Assembly (NCBI RefSeq): GCF_022701255.1
Contig: NZ_CP031705.1
Location: forward strand, 806,001-870,000
DNA from: Microcoleus vaginatus HSN003
Lineage (GTDB): Bacteria > Cyanobacteriota > Cyanobacteriia > Cyanobacteriales > Microcoleaceae
Length of the DNA stretch: 64,000 nucleotides
Direction: 5' to 3'
Shown here: one piece after another, positions 37,004-45,935 of the stretch
Position numbering within the stretch: position 1 is the stretch's first letter
How the letters are laid out: each line of letters opens with the position of its first letter
Program-made: the position numbers and the translations under genes
Notes under the pieces: generated by a model
Database searches by the model: none
Told to the model about the DNA's origin: nothing
Seen by the model: only the letters and a program-made list of their open reading frames with translations

Positions 37004-37378
37004 ATGGTGTTGTCGGTTAGCGAACGCACTTTTGCACAAGAGGTGTTTCAAGCCTCTACCCCCGTTTTAGTTCACTTTTCGGCTCCTTGGTGCGGTTTGT
37101 GCCGCGCGATCGATCCCACGCTTAAGACTTTTGAGGCACAGTGGGCAGAAAAAGTCAAGCTCGTAGGGGTGAATGCCGATCAATGTTTCAAGTTGGCCCA
37201 CACTTATCGGCTGACAAGTCTGCCCACGCTGATTTTGTTTGAGGGCGATAAAGTTCGATTTAGATTTGAAGAGTTCCAAGGGCGGGAGGAACTGCAGCGG
37301 ACTCTGGATTCCTGGATGGTAGTCGCTCAAATTTCTTCCCAAACTCAACGCCTGCAACCGGAAGTAGTTAACAGGTAA
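37004..37378 (+). CDS. Thioredoxin-fold protein with CGLC active site
   Basis: 124 residues. Active site SAPWCGLCRAIDP (Cys-Gly-Leu-Cys rather than the usual CGPC); cis-proline loop SLPTLILF present; so it is redox-competent in principle. Likely a cytosolic thioredoxin-like reductant. It lies 45 bp after the NnrU-like gene and is probably co-transcribed. The C-terminal ~15 residues extend beyond the fold. Confidence 0.92.
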   Translation: MVLSVSERTFAQEVFQASTPVLVHFSAPWCGLCRAIDPTLKTFEAQWAEKVKLVGVNADQCFKLAHTYRLTSLPTLILFEGDKVRFRFEEFQGREELQRTLDSWMVVAQISSQTQRLQPEVVNR

Positions 37379-37777
37379 CGGCTGCAAGCCATTCGGCTTT
37401 TAGGTAGAAAGCAGAAAGCAATTCCTGATTTGTCGATCGGCCACCTGAGAGCCACATCTGGCAGTCCTGAACGCAGAAACAGTGTTTTTTACAAAAAAAA
37501 TATAGTGTGCAGCGCCAGGATATCGGTTAAAAAACCCGGTTTCTTGATTCCTGTCCGTCCCAGACTGTCTCGATTTGTCAATCTATATTTTGGCAGAAAT
37601 TTAAGGGGAACTAGATCGATCGACTCGATCGGGAAAATAGGGAGTAGGTCTCAAGCGTTGTCGATCGACAACGCTTGAGAATTACCACAAGTATTTCTGC
37701 CGGGTCGCGCAGGCGTGTGTCACAATTGTTTACAGTTTTGGCAATATCTAGTAGAAACTTTAAACTACCTATCAGTC
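37379..37777. other. Leader region of ndhF
   Basis: 399 bp without a supported gene. It contains the 32-bp perfect palindrome at 37649-37680 and presumably the ndhF promoter. A short upstream frame extending the ndhF ORF to 37715 is not conserved-looking. Confidence 0.5.
37649..37680. promoter_or_regulatory. 32-bp perfect palindrome upstream of ndhF
   Basis: TCTCAAGCGTTGTCGA followed by its exact complement, no loop, 97 bp before the ndhF ATG. No T-run follows. It could be an operator for a dimeric regulator or a cruciform/hairpin in the leader. Confidence 0.6.
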
Positions 37778-39823
37778 ATGGAACTGCTTTATCAATATGC
37801 TTGGCTGATTCCTGTCCTGCCACTGGCAGGCGCAATGCTAGTAGGTCTAGGCTTAATCACCTTTAACCAGGCAACCAACAAACTCCGACAAGCGAATGCG
37901 ATATTAATCGTGTCCGCACTCGGAGGGTCAATGGTACTCTCTTTCGCATTGCTGTGGAGTCAACTACAGGGCCACGCACCCTACACCCGCACTATTCAGT
38001 GGGCTTCTGCAGGCGACTTCTCGCTGAATATGGGCTATATCATCGACCCCCTGACGGCGGTAATGCTGGCGATCGTCACTACGGTCGCCCTTCTGGTGAT
38101 GATTTACACCGACGGCTACATGGCTCACGATGACGGGTACGTGCGCTTTTACGCCTACCTGAGCATCTTCAGCGCGTCCATGTTGGGTCTCGTAATCAGT
38201 CCGAACATCGTTCAGATTTACATTTTCTGGGAACTGGTAGGTATGTGTTCGTACCTGCTAGTCGGATTTTGGTACGATCGCAAACCCGCTGCTGACGCCT
38301 GCCAAAAAGCCTTCGTCACCAACCGCGTCGGCGACTTCGGCCTACTGCTGGGCATCCTCGGCATTTACTGGGCCACCGGCAGCTTTGAATTTAGCGTGAT
38401 GGGCGAACGCCTGCACTCATTAGTCGAATCCGGCGCCCTCAGCGCAACTTTGGCGACAATCTTCGGCGTCCTCATATTTTTGGGGCCAGCAGCCAAATCC
38501 GCTCAGTTCCCCCTCCACGTCTGGCTGCCAGACGCAATGGAAGGCCCGACACCAATTTCTGCTCTGATCCACGCTGCGACAATGGTAGCCGCCGGCGTAT
38601 TCCTGATCGCTCGGATGTACCCAGTGTTTGAAGGGTTGCCGGTAGTCATGAATTTGATCGCCTGCACCGGCTGTTTTACGGCATTTATGGGCGCTTCGAT
38701 CGCGATTACCCAAAATGACATCAAAAAAGGCCTCGCCTACTCCACCATCTCCCAACTCGGCTACATGGTGATGGCAATGGGAATCGGCGCTTACAGTGCC
38801 GGACTTTTCCACTTGATGACTCACGCTTATTTCAAAGCAATGCTGTTCCTGTGTTCAGGTTCAGTGATTCACGGGATGGAAGCAGTTGTAGGCCACAACC
38901 CCGCACTCGCTCAAGATATGCGAGTCATGGGCGGCTTGCGGAAATATATGCCGATTACCGCTTCTTGCTTTTTAATCGGAAATTTGGCAATCTGCGGCAT
39001 TCCCCCGTTTGCTGGTTTTTGGTCAAAAGACGAAATCCTCGCCAGCGCCTTCGCAGCAAATCCCGCTCTGTGGGCTGTTAGCTGGTTGACAGCCGGGATG
39101 ACCGCGTTTTATATGTTCCGAATGTATTTCAGCACCTTTGAGGGCGAATTCCGGGGCAATGACAGCGCCATCAAGCGGCAACTCTTGCAACCCGGTGTTG
39201 TTTTTGGCCCCGGAGCGATGAACGTTAAGGAATTGGCCTCAACTGGCGACAGTCACGATGAGCACGACCATTTGCCTCACGAATCTCCTCTGACAATGGC
39301 TCTGCCGTTAGTCTTGCTGGCAGTACCTTCTGTGTTTATCGGTTTTCTCGGTACGCCGTTTGCCAATTATTTCGAGCAGTTTGTTCGCGCTCCAGGCGAG
39401 TCTCTCGAAGAAGTTTTGGAACACGCTGCTGAGTTCAATTTGACGGAATTTTTGATTATGGGGGGAAGCTCTGTAGGTATTGCTTTGCTAGGCATTACTT
39501 TGGCTTCTCTGATGTATTTGAGCCGTAAAATTGACGCAAGTGCGATCGCCCAAAAAATCAAACCGCTTTACGAGTTCTCCCTCAACAAGTGGTATCTCGA
39601 CGATATCAACGAATTTCTCTTTGTCAAAGGCAGCCGCCGTTTGGCGCGGCAAGTCATGGAAGTGGATTTGCGAGTCGTCGATGGTTTAGTCAACTTGACA
39701 GGGTTTCTCACCCTGGTTAGCGGCGAAGGTTTGAAATACTTTGAGAGCGGTCGCGCTCAATTTTATGCCCTGATTGTGTTTGTCGCAGTTCTGGGTTTTG
39801 CGATCGTTTCTGGAGTCAGTTAA
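37778..39823 (+). CDS. ndhF: NAD(P)H-quinone oxidoreductase subunit 5 (NdhF)
   Basis: Proton-pumping membrane subunit of NDH-1 (cyclic electron flow and respiration). From the ATG at 37778 (MELLYQYAWLIPVLPLAGAML) it has 681 residues, the NdhF1 size. It shows the Mrp-antiporter pattern: MVGMCSYLLVGFWYDR, KSAQFPLHVWLPDAMEGPTPISALIHAATMV, AYSTISQLGYM and the C-terminal lateral helix. The frame is open upstream to 37715, but the extension is not protein-like. It precedes ndhD on the same strand with a repeat-filled gap. Confidence 0.97.
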   Translation: MELLYQYAWLIPVLPLAGAMLVGLGLITFNQATNKLRQANAILIVSALGGSMVLSFALLWSQLQGHAPYTRTIQWASAGDFSLNMGYIIDPLTAVMLAIVTTVALLVMIYTDGYMAHDDGYVRFYAYLSIFSASMLGLVISPNIVQIYIFWELVGMCSYLLVGFWYDRKPAADACQKAFVTNRVGDFGLLLGILGIYWATGSFEFSVMGERLHSLVESGALSATLATIFGVLIFLGPAAKSAQFPLHVWLPDAMEGPTPISALIHAATMVAAGVFLIARMYPVFEGLPVVMNLIACTGCFTAFMGASIAITQNDIKKGLAYSTISQLGYMVMAMGIGAYSAGLFHLMTHAYFKAMLFLCSGSVIHGMEAVVGHNPALAQDMRVMGGLRKYMPITASCFLIGNLAICGIPPFAGFWSKDEILASAFAANPALWAVSWLTAGMTAFYMFRMYFSTFEGEFRGNDSAIKRQLLQPGVVFGPGAMNVKELASTGDSHDEHDHLPHESPLTMALPLVLLAVPSVFIGFLGTPFANYFEQFVRAPGESLEEVLEHAAEFNLTEFLIMGGSSVGIALLGITLASLMYLSRKIDASAIAQKIKPLYEFSLNKWYLDDINEFLFVKGSRRLARQVMEVDLRVVDGLVNLTGFLTLVSGEGLKYFESGRAQFYALIVFVAVLGFAIVSGVS

Positions 39824-39846
39824 ATCTGTAGGGAAACGGCATTGTC

Positions 39847-40102
39847 CATTGGTGTCAACTTTCCCGGTAAAACCGATAGTCCGACAGGGAATGAATTCCC
39901 TGTCTCAAAGCTAAAGTCCTCTTAAGAGGACTGAAGAACTCCTTAAACCTCTTATTGTGGAACAGGCATCTTGCCTGTTCAATACTGGCTTTTTTGGAGA
40001 TATCTATTAGTCCTCTTGAGAGGACTTTCGCTATTAGCCAGGGAATTCATTCCCTGGCGGACCCGCGGAATTGCAGATGATCGGCTGAAGTTGACACCAA
40101 TG
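39847..40102. repeat. MITE-like element split by a family B copy
   Basis: About 256 bp bounded by 15-bp perfect inverted repeats, with symmetrical internal palindromes on each side of the family B element. Removing the latter leaves a near-palindromic element of ~185 bp. Confidence 0.6.
39936..40005. repeat. MITE family B, copy 4 (nested)
   Basis: GAACTCCTTAAACCTCTTAT ... TTTTTTGGAGATATCT around the core GGAACAGGCATCTTGCCTGTTC. It is inserted within another repeat. Confidence 0.65.
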
Positions 40103-40335
40103 GGAAATGCCATTTCCCGCCAGAAGATATTTTAAGAACGGGTATTAGCTCAATAACTCACAATTGACAATTAGCCAATAGAAATAAATCTTTGATTAAA
40201 CTTAACTGTTGCGATCGGATAATTTATCAAAATAATAGCAAAAAATTTTGTGTCGTATAAAGAAAGTATAAAATTTAGACTAAAATTGGCAAAAGGTGTT
40301 TAAACCTAATAACTGATGGCTCATTTTAAAACGCA

Positions 40336-41922
40336 ATGGATACAGCTAACTTTCCCTGGTTAACAACAACAATTCTGTTTCCCATTGCTGCGTCCTTGCT
40401 GATTCCTTTAATTCCCGATAAGGATGGCAAGACGGTGCGGTGGTATGCCCTAATTGTCGGTTTGATCGATTTTGCCCTACTTGTTTACGCTTTTTACACT
40501 CAGTACGACTTCAGCAATCCAGATTTGCAACTGGTAGAAAGTTATACTTGGGTGCAGCAACTCGATTTGAATTGGTCTGTGGGTGCTGACGGTTTATCGA
40601 TGCCGCTGATTTTGCTGACTGGTTTTATTACTACTCTGGCTACTTTAGCTGCTTGGCCGGTCACATTTAAACCGAAGCTTTTTTACTTTTTGATGCTGAC
40701 AATGTACGGCGGCCAAATCGCAGTTTTTGCCGTCCAGGATATGTTGCTGTTTTTCCTAGTTTGGGAACTGGAATTAGTCCCGATTTACCTGATTTTGTCA
40801 ATCTGGGGCGGCAAGAAGCGCCTCTACGCAGCAACTAAGTTTATTCTATACACCGCAGGCGGTTCGCTGTTTATTTTGCTGGGCGGGCTGACGATGGCGT
40901 TTTACGGCGATACGGTGACTTTCGATATGCGGGCGATCGCAGCTAAAGATTACGCCCCCAATGTAGAATTGCTTCTGTACTCAGGTTTCTTGATAGCTTA
41001 CGGCGTCAAACTGCCAATTTTTCCCTTGCACACTTGGCTCCCTGACGCTCACGGGGAAGCAACCGCACCCGCCCACATGTTGCTAGCAGGAATTCTGCTA
41101 AAAATGGGCGGCTACGCTTTGCTGCGGATGAATGCGGGAATGCTCCCCGATGCTCACGCTGTCTTCGCACCCATCTTGGTAATTTTGGGTGTGGTAAATA
41201 TTGTTTACGCGGCATTAACTTCTTTTGCTCAGCGCAATTTGAAGCGGAAAATTGCTTATTCTTCGATTTCGCACATGGGGTTTGTGCTGATTGGGATAGC
41301 TTCGTTTACCGATTTGGGAACTAGCGGTGCAATGCTGCAAATGGTTTCCCACGGTTTAATCGGGGCGAGTTTGTTCTTCATGGTGGGTTGCACTTACGAT
41401 CGCACTCACACGCTCATGCTCGACGAAATGGGCGGTGTAGGAAACAAAATGCGTAAGGTTTTCGCGATGTGGACTGCTTGTTCTATGGCTTCTTTGGCTT
41501 TGCCGGGAATGAGCGGTTTTGTAGCAGAATTGATGGTGTTTGTGGGTTTTGCAACCAGCGATGCTTACAATCCTGTGTTTAAGGTTTGTGTGGTATTTCT
41601 AGCTGCTGTCGGGGTGATTTTGACTCCAATTTATCTCCTGTCGATGCTGCGTGAAATCTTCTACGGCCCTGAAAATAAGGAATTGTCGGAACACGAAGAG
41701 TTGGTGGATGCGGAACCGCGAGAAGTTTTTATTATTGCGGCTCTGTTAGTGCCGATTATTGGCATTGGTTTGTATCCGAAGATGCTGACTCAGGTTTACG
41801 ATGCGACTACTGTACAGTTGACTGCAAAGTTGCGCGATTCTGTGCCGTCGCTTGTGGCTAAGGCTGCTGCGGATAAAACTGTGTCTCTGCGTGCTCCGGC
41901 GATCGAGCCGAGCAAGTTGTAA
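40336..41922 (+). CDS. ndhD: NAD(P)H-quinone oxidoreductase chain 4 (NdhD)
   Basis: Second large proton-channel subunit of NDH-1; partner of NdhF in NDH-1L. 528 residues with ~14 spans: [81 protein letters not shown]. The sequence is of the constitutive NdhD1/2 type. Start ATG 40336; strong terminator after the stop. Confidence 0.97.
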   Translation: MDTANFPWLTTTILFPIAASLLIPLIPDKDGKTVRWYALIVGLIDFALLVYAFYTQYDFSNPDLQLVESYTWVQQLDLNWSVGADGLSMPLILLTGFITTLATLAAWPVTFKPKLFYFLMLTMYGGQIAVFAVQDMLLFFLVWELELVPIYLILSIWGGKKRLYAATKFILYTAGGSLFILLGGLTMAFYGDTVTFDMRAIAAKDYAPNVELLLYSGFLIAYGVKLPIFPLHTWLPDAHGEATAPAHMLLAGILLKMGGYALLRMNAGMLPDAHAVFAPILVILGVVNIVYAALTSFAQRNLKRKIAYSSISHMGFVLIGIASFTDLGTSGAMLQMVSHGLIGASLFFMVGCTYDRTHTLMLDEMGGVGNKMRKVFAMWTACSMASLALPGMSGFVAELMVFVGFATSDAYNPVFKVCVVFLAAVGVILTPIYLLSMLREIFYGPENKELSEHEELVDAEPREVFIIAALLVPIIGIGLYPKMLTQVYDATTVQLTAKLRDSVPSLVAKAAADKTVSLRAPAIEPSKL

Positions 41923-41942
41923 TTTGAACGAGATTTAGGAAT

Positions 41943-41985
41943 AAAACCCCCAAACCCGATTTTAAAACGGGTTTGGGGGTTTTCT
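41943..41985 (+). terminator. ndhD terminator
   Basis: Long stem AAAACCCCCAAACCCG / CGGGTTTGGGGGTTTT with loop ATTTTAAAA, then TCTATTTTTT. Related hairpins occur at 44773-44816, 47133-47172 and 60844-60890. Confidence 0.92.
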
Positions 41986-42214
41986 ATTTTTTCGAGACTA
42001 ATCAGGGAAACTTTGGTTCTCAAGCAATCTGGAGTTTGGGTTGGGAAAAAAAGTGGGTATGCGGTCAAGGAGTGCGAGCGGAGTGTTAGACAGCAAGAGC
42101 GGTACAATTAACGGTATAATTAATAGTTAGGTGGCTTAGTCTGTATGTAAGGGCATTGCCGAAAGATTACCTGTAATCATCGAGTCTCAAGCTATAATTG
42201 ATCAAGCGTAGATT

Positions 42215-43417
42215 ATGAATTCTCCTATGAGCGCCACCCTAAAGTTTGAGCTTCTAGCACTCGATACACTTGAGCAGTCTGTCATTCAATCAGAACTCAA
42301 TCTTCTACATTCACTTCTCTCAATTGGTTCATTATGGAACACAGCATCCATTGATGAGCAAAATCTAAAAATAGTTGATGGCGATGTGACTCTTGAAGCT
42401 AGGCGAGTAAAAGGTGATGCGGAATCCAGAATAGATATCAACAAGGCATTTTTCATCACAGTGTCGGGAAGCTATGACTGGCTAGAGCCAAGGCGGAAAG
42501 TGCTCGTAGAATTTCTAGACAAGCAAAGTTTTGATTATTTATATGTCCTGATGGATCAGGTTTCTGAACAAATCGCACAAGAACTTTATCCGCTCATCTA
42601 CAGGGTTGAAAATATTCTTCGGGCATATATCGTTAAGTTTATGACTACACGAGTGGGTCCTAAGTGGTGGGAAATTACAGCCACAAGTGATCTAAATCAA
42701 AAAGTCAAAAATAGAAAAAACAATGAAAAAGAATTTTCTCAGCATATTGATAACAAGGCTTATCTCATAGATTTTGGTGATTTAGGTAAATTGATCTACG
42801 CACACTCGTCAGGATTTACGAGTCAAGAAGATATAATCCGCAAAATTTCTAACCTTGAAGAAACTACTGAAGCTATTAAACGCCTCAAAGAAGAAATCAA
42901 AAGTAATTATCAGCGCTTCTTTAAAGAATCATTTAAAGATAAAAACTTTCAGGAAAAGTGGGAGGAGCTTGAAAAAATTAGGCATAAAGTAGCTCATAAC
43001 AACTTGTTTACTAATTCTGATCTTGAGAGAGGTAAGCAGTTATCAAACGAGCTTTTTGAAATCACTAATAATGCTATTGATAGTGTCGATCAAGTAACGC
43101 TACGCTCTGAGGAGCGGGAAGCTATTCGAGACAGCTTTGCATCTCAGGGAATGTTCACGGAAATTTCAGAAGGAGAGTTGGTTGAAGAGCTACAGCAGCA
43201 AGAAGCCTACTACTCACAGCGTAGCAATGGCTTCGTGAGTCTTTCTAAGTTTGTTAAAGGACATCTTGCAAGTAAAGGTTACGATGTATTGTCTGCGTAC
43301 AAACTCATTGAAGAGTTGCAGGCTCAGGGTAAAGTGGAAATATATTCAGTAAATAATCCTTACAGTGACTACAAAACGGCATCAATTCGTCGGATGTTGC
43401 ATTTGCCAGCCACCTAG
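42215..43417 (+). CDS. HEPN-domain protein, putative RNase/defence factor
   Basis: 400 residues, A/T-rich compared with ndhD before it. An HEPN signature is visible: a first helix pair QELYPLIYRVENILRAYIVK (~122-141) with WW at 151, and a second part with the RX4H motif R256-HKVA-H261 in EKIRHKVAHNNLFT. The order and spacing recall Swt1/ApeA-like HEPN domains, which are often metal-independent RNases in toxin or abortive-infection systems. The N-terminal ~110 residues are unassigned; the C-terminus (FVSLSKFVKGHLASKGYDVL to ~395) looks like a winged helix. It stops 30 bp before an IS630 element. Two start codons are possible (42215, 42227). Function is inference. Confidence 0.65.
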   Translation: MNSPMSATLKFELLALDTLEQSVIQSELNLLHSLLSIGSLWNTASIDEQNLKIVDGDVTLEARRVKGDAESRIDINKAFFITVSGSYDWLEPRRKVLVEFLDKQSFDYLYVLMDQVSEQIAQELYPLIYRVENILRAYIVKFMTTRVGPKWWEITATSDLNQKVKNRKNNEKEFSQHIDNKAYLIDFGDLGKLIYAHSSGFTSQEDIIRKISNLEETTEAIKRLKEEIKSNYQRFFKESFKDKNFQEKWEELEKIRHKVAHNNLFTNSDLERGKQLSNELFEITNNAIDSVDQVTLRSEEREAIRDSFASQGMFTEISEGELVEELQQQEAYYSQRSNGFVSLSKFVKGHLASKGYDVLSAYKLIEELQAQGKVEIYSVNNPYSDYKTASIRRMLHLPAT

Positions 43418-43448
43418 CACCTCCGGTGCAGCGGACGGAAGGGAGATA

Positions 43449-44637
43449 AGCTGCTACGCAGCTAAACCGGATAAAATAGCATTGCCTTTATTTTTGATTT
43501 TTCGCTCCCATTTGATAACCATTTCTCCTTCATTTAATAATCTATGTAGTAATTCTGACAATTCTTCTACTGACTTAAACAGTCGATGTGCTATATATTC
43601 TTTCGCTGAATGCCAGACCAATTCAATCAAATTATAATCGGGGCTGTAAGGTGGCAAAAATTCTAAAATAATATGAGGCATTTCGGCTGATATTTGGCTC
43701 AGAATATCTTTCTTTTTATGAAAACTAGCATTGTCTAAAATAATTACAATCTTTATTCCTGATTCGGCAAAACTTTCAGCTTGATTACCCAGTTCTCTCC
43801 ATTCTTGGACAATCGAATCATTTAAGGCATTAATTTGCTCATAAAACGTATTCGAGTCTCCTTTTTTTATTACAAAATTTAACCTTTTTTTGTCATAATA
43901 TCTCAATCCACCCATGATATTTACTCTGCCTCTTCTCCTTTGACCTGTGATTTTTTTCCGACTACCTTTTTTACCCCAAGTTTTTCTTCTTATCACTCGC
44001 AAGCTAAATCCACTTTCGTCCCAAAACCATACCTGTAAAAGCTCTGGGGTTTGTTTTGTTATTTTTAAATACTCGGATAGCTTCTGTTTAAATACTTCTC
44101 TTTCAACGGGATTTTGTTTGTCCTCTAAACTATATTTAGCCCAAATGTAAACGTATTTTTTTTTATGTAATATCCTGGATATTTGGGAACCACTCAATTT
44201 AATTCCTGTGACTTTTTCTAAATATGTTGCTAGTCTGGCTGCCGTCCATCTCCCAAATTCATATCCATATTCTGCCGGAGCTTTATCGATTGTATCTATC
44301 AATATTTTTTCATACTCTGGAGTGACTTTGCGAAAATTACCTTGGCTTCTTTTATCTAAAAAACTATCCAAATTATCTGGGTCGCCATGAACTGACCAAT
44401 AAGCTACCGTTGTGTAAGCAATCTCCATGAATTCACTGATTTGTTGATAACTTTTTCCGTCATTTATTAGCAATAAGATTAGAACTTTTTCCCTCACATA
44501 ATTATCCTCAGACTCTTTTAATAGTTTAATGAGTCTCTGTTTTTGATTTTGAGATAGATGGTTTTTGGCTGGCATACATTATAACTAATTATCGCTTATT
44601 TTATATTTATATTATACAATCTAGCTGCGTATCAGCT
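43449..44637 (-). mobile_element. Complete IS630-family element (first type)
   Basis: 1189 bp. Terminal inverted repeats, including the duplicated TA, read ATAAGCTGCTACGCAGCTA on the left and the complement with one mismatch on the right (44622-44640). TA duplications at 43447-43448 and 44638-44639 are the IS630/mariner hallmark. Each end also folds into a small hairpin (AGCTGCNTACGCAGCT-like). It is inserted beside a HIP1-rich repeat copy. Confidence 0.88.
43454..44575 (-). CDS. IS630-family transposase
   Basis: 373 residues, intact. N-terminal helix-turn-helix (KSYQQISEFMEIAYTTVAYW), second HTH-like region (YGYEFGRWTAARLATYLEKV), then the DDE core: FWDESGFSLR, IIILDNASFHKKK, and PPYSPDYNLIELVWHSAKEY. 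Stop codon lies in the left inverted repeat. Confidence 0.95.
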   Translation of the reverse strand: MPAKNHLSQNQKQRLIKLLKESEDNYVREKVLILLLINDGKSYQQISEFMEIAYTTVAYWSVHGDPDNLDSFLDKRSQGNFRKVTPEYEKILIDTIDKAPAEYGYEFGRWTAARLATYLEKVTGIKLSGSQISRILHKKKYVYIWAKYSLEDKQNPVEREVFKQKLSEYLKITKQTPELLQVWFWDESGFSLRVIRRKTWGKKGSRKKITGQRRRGRVNIMGGLRYYDKKRLNFVIKKGDSNTFYEQINALNDSIVQEWRELGNQAESFAESGIKIVIILDNASFHKKKDILSQISAEMPHIILEFLPPYSPDYNLIELVWHSAKEYIAHRLFKSVEELSELLHRLLNEGEMVIKWERKIKNKGNAILSGLAA

Positions 44638-44639
44638 TA

Positions 44640-44830
44640 TCAGAGAGCGATCGCCCTTCAATTCGGTGCGATCCCTCTCTTAATTTCTAGCGTTATTGTT
44701 CTGCCAAGAGTGCGATATCTGTCAAGGGCGATCGCACCCTCGCAAGTTGTAATTTGAACCGGATGCGCGGAATAAAACCCCAAAACCTCTATTATTAAAC
44801 GGGTGTTGGGGTTTTCTATATTTTTTAGGG
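44640..44830. repeat. HIP1-rich interspersed repeat, copy 1
   Basis: Begins GAGAGCGATCGCCCTTCAATT, continues with TTAATTTCTAG, TGTCAAGGGCGATCGCAC and GCAAGTTGTAATTTGAACCG, then a degenerate ndhD-type terminator hairpin (44773-44816). Copies at 45776-47172 (split by an IS), 57436-57580, 60672-60900 and, partial, 61950-62045. Confidence 0.75.
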
Positions 44831-44956
44831 CGATCGAGCTTTTAGGATTTTTATTACTTTTGTTTTGCCCGAACCCAGTAAGTTTTGAAGCAAGGCGCTA
44901 AAATCCAATTCAGATAGCTATTAAAATACAGATTGCAAGCTTATTGGCTGTCTAGA

Positions 44957-45673
44957 ATGCAAAATCAAGAGTCACCTATTGTTTTCGATCGAGAACGCGC
45001 TTCTTCCTACGACAAAAGATTCGCTAAATTGGCTCCGATGCGCGACGCACTTCATTTACTGATCGGCCTGGTACTTTCCGAACTTCCTGCAGATGCACGG
45101 ATTCTCTGTGTCGGCGCAGGAACCGGCTTGGAATTGATTTATCTCGCCGAAACATTTCCACAGTGGCAGTTTACTGCGGTAGAGCCTGCGGCACCGATGC
45201 TTGACATCTGTCGCCAACGCGCCGAAGAGTGTGGTATCGCGTCACGTTGCACTTTTCACGAAGGCTATCTCGATTCACTGCCCGCATCGCACTCTTTTGA
45301 TGCGGCGACTTGCCTTCTGGTTTCTCACTTCTTTATGCAACAAGATGAGCGGCGCAACTTTTTTAGTCAAATTGCTTCACGACTTTGCCCTAACGGATAT
45401 TTGGTCAGTGCGGATCTGGCTTCCGATATGTCTACTTCAGCGTACCAAAGCCTTTCCGAGGTTTGGCTGCGAATGCTGAGGTATGCCGAAGTGCCTGCTG
45501 AGGAGATTGAAAAGTTTCGTGATTCTTATGGTCGAAATACTGCTGTGCTACCGCCAATTGAAGTCGAATCAATAATTGCATCCAGCGGCTTTGATACACC
45601 TGTATTGTTCTTACAAACCCTGCTCATTCATGCCTGGTATGCTAGGCGAACACCACCCTCGCTAGAAGTGTAG
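44957..45673 (+). CDS. SAM-dependent methyltransferase (class I)
   Basis: About 238 residues from the ATG at 44957 (MQNQESPIVFDRERASSYDK); a TTG at 44933 would add eight. Motif I ILCVGAGTGLELIYLAE and acidic post-I residue TAVEPAAPMLDICRQRA are clear; FDAATCLLVSHFF and LCPNGYLVSADLAS complete the fold. Closest to UbiE/tRNA-cmo5U-type methyltransferases in pattern; the substrate is not evident. It is an orphan between two IS elements and repeat copies. Confidence 0.87.
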   Translation: MQNQESPIVFDRERASSYDKRFAKLAPMRDALHLLIGLVLSELPADARILCVGAGTGLELIYLAETFPQWQFTAVEPAAPMLDICRQRAEECGIASRCTFHEGYLDSLPASHSFDAATCLLVSHFFMQQDERRNFFSQIASRLCPNGYLVSADLASDMSTSAYQSLSEVWLRMLRYAEVPAEEIEKFRDSYGRNTAVLPPIEVESIIASSGFDTPVLFLQTLLIHAWYARRTPPSLEV

Positions 45674-45775
45674 TTATCAACAGCAGCCCAAAAATCTCGT
45701 GAAGTGGATGGACAAAAACCAAGTGTGACGTTGCAAAGTTTTCTGGAAGCCCCAGAACCGAGTCGCGCCGAAGAG

Positions 45776-45933
45776 CGATCGCAATACCCAATACTTCAAA
45801 ATTACCATTTGGTAGATCGCCCTTCAATTCGGTGCGATCGCTCTCTTAGTTTCTAGCCTGATTATTCTGCCAAGAGTCCGATCTTTGTCAAGGGCGATCG
45901 CACCGAGCAAGTTTTGATTCGATCGGGTTCTTA
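45776..45933. repeat. HIP1-rich interspersed repeat, copy 2 (interrupted by IS630-type element)
   Basis: GCGATCGCAATACCCAATAC, then ATCGCCCTTCAATTCGGTGC, GTCAAGGGCGATCGCACC and GAGCAAGTTTTGATTCGATC. It stops at the left end of the IS; the terminator-like tail resumes at 47133 beyond the IS. Confidence 0.75.
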
Positions 45934-45935
45934 TA

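Larger units (their letters stand above)
39824..40335. other. ndhF-ndhD spacer with nested repeats
   Basis: 512 bp. Outer inverted repeat CATTGGTGTCAACTT (39847-39861) / AAGTTGACACCAATG (40088-40102); inside are AGTCCTCTTAAGAGGACT-type palindromes, paired GGGAATGAATTCCC-type palindromes, and a family B MITE (39936-40005). No coding potential seen. 40120-40335 is A/T-rich leader. Confidence 0.65.
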
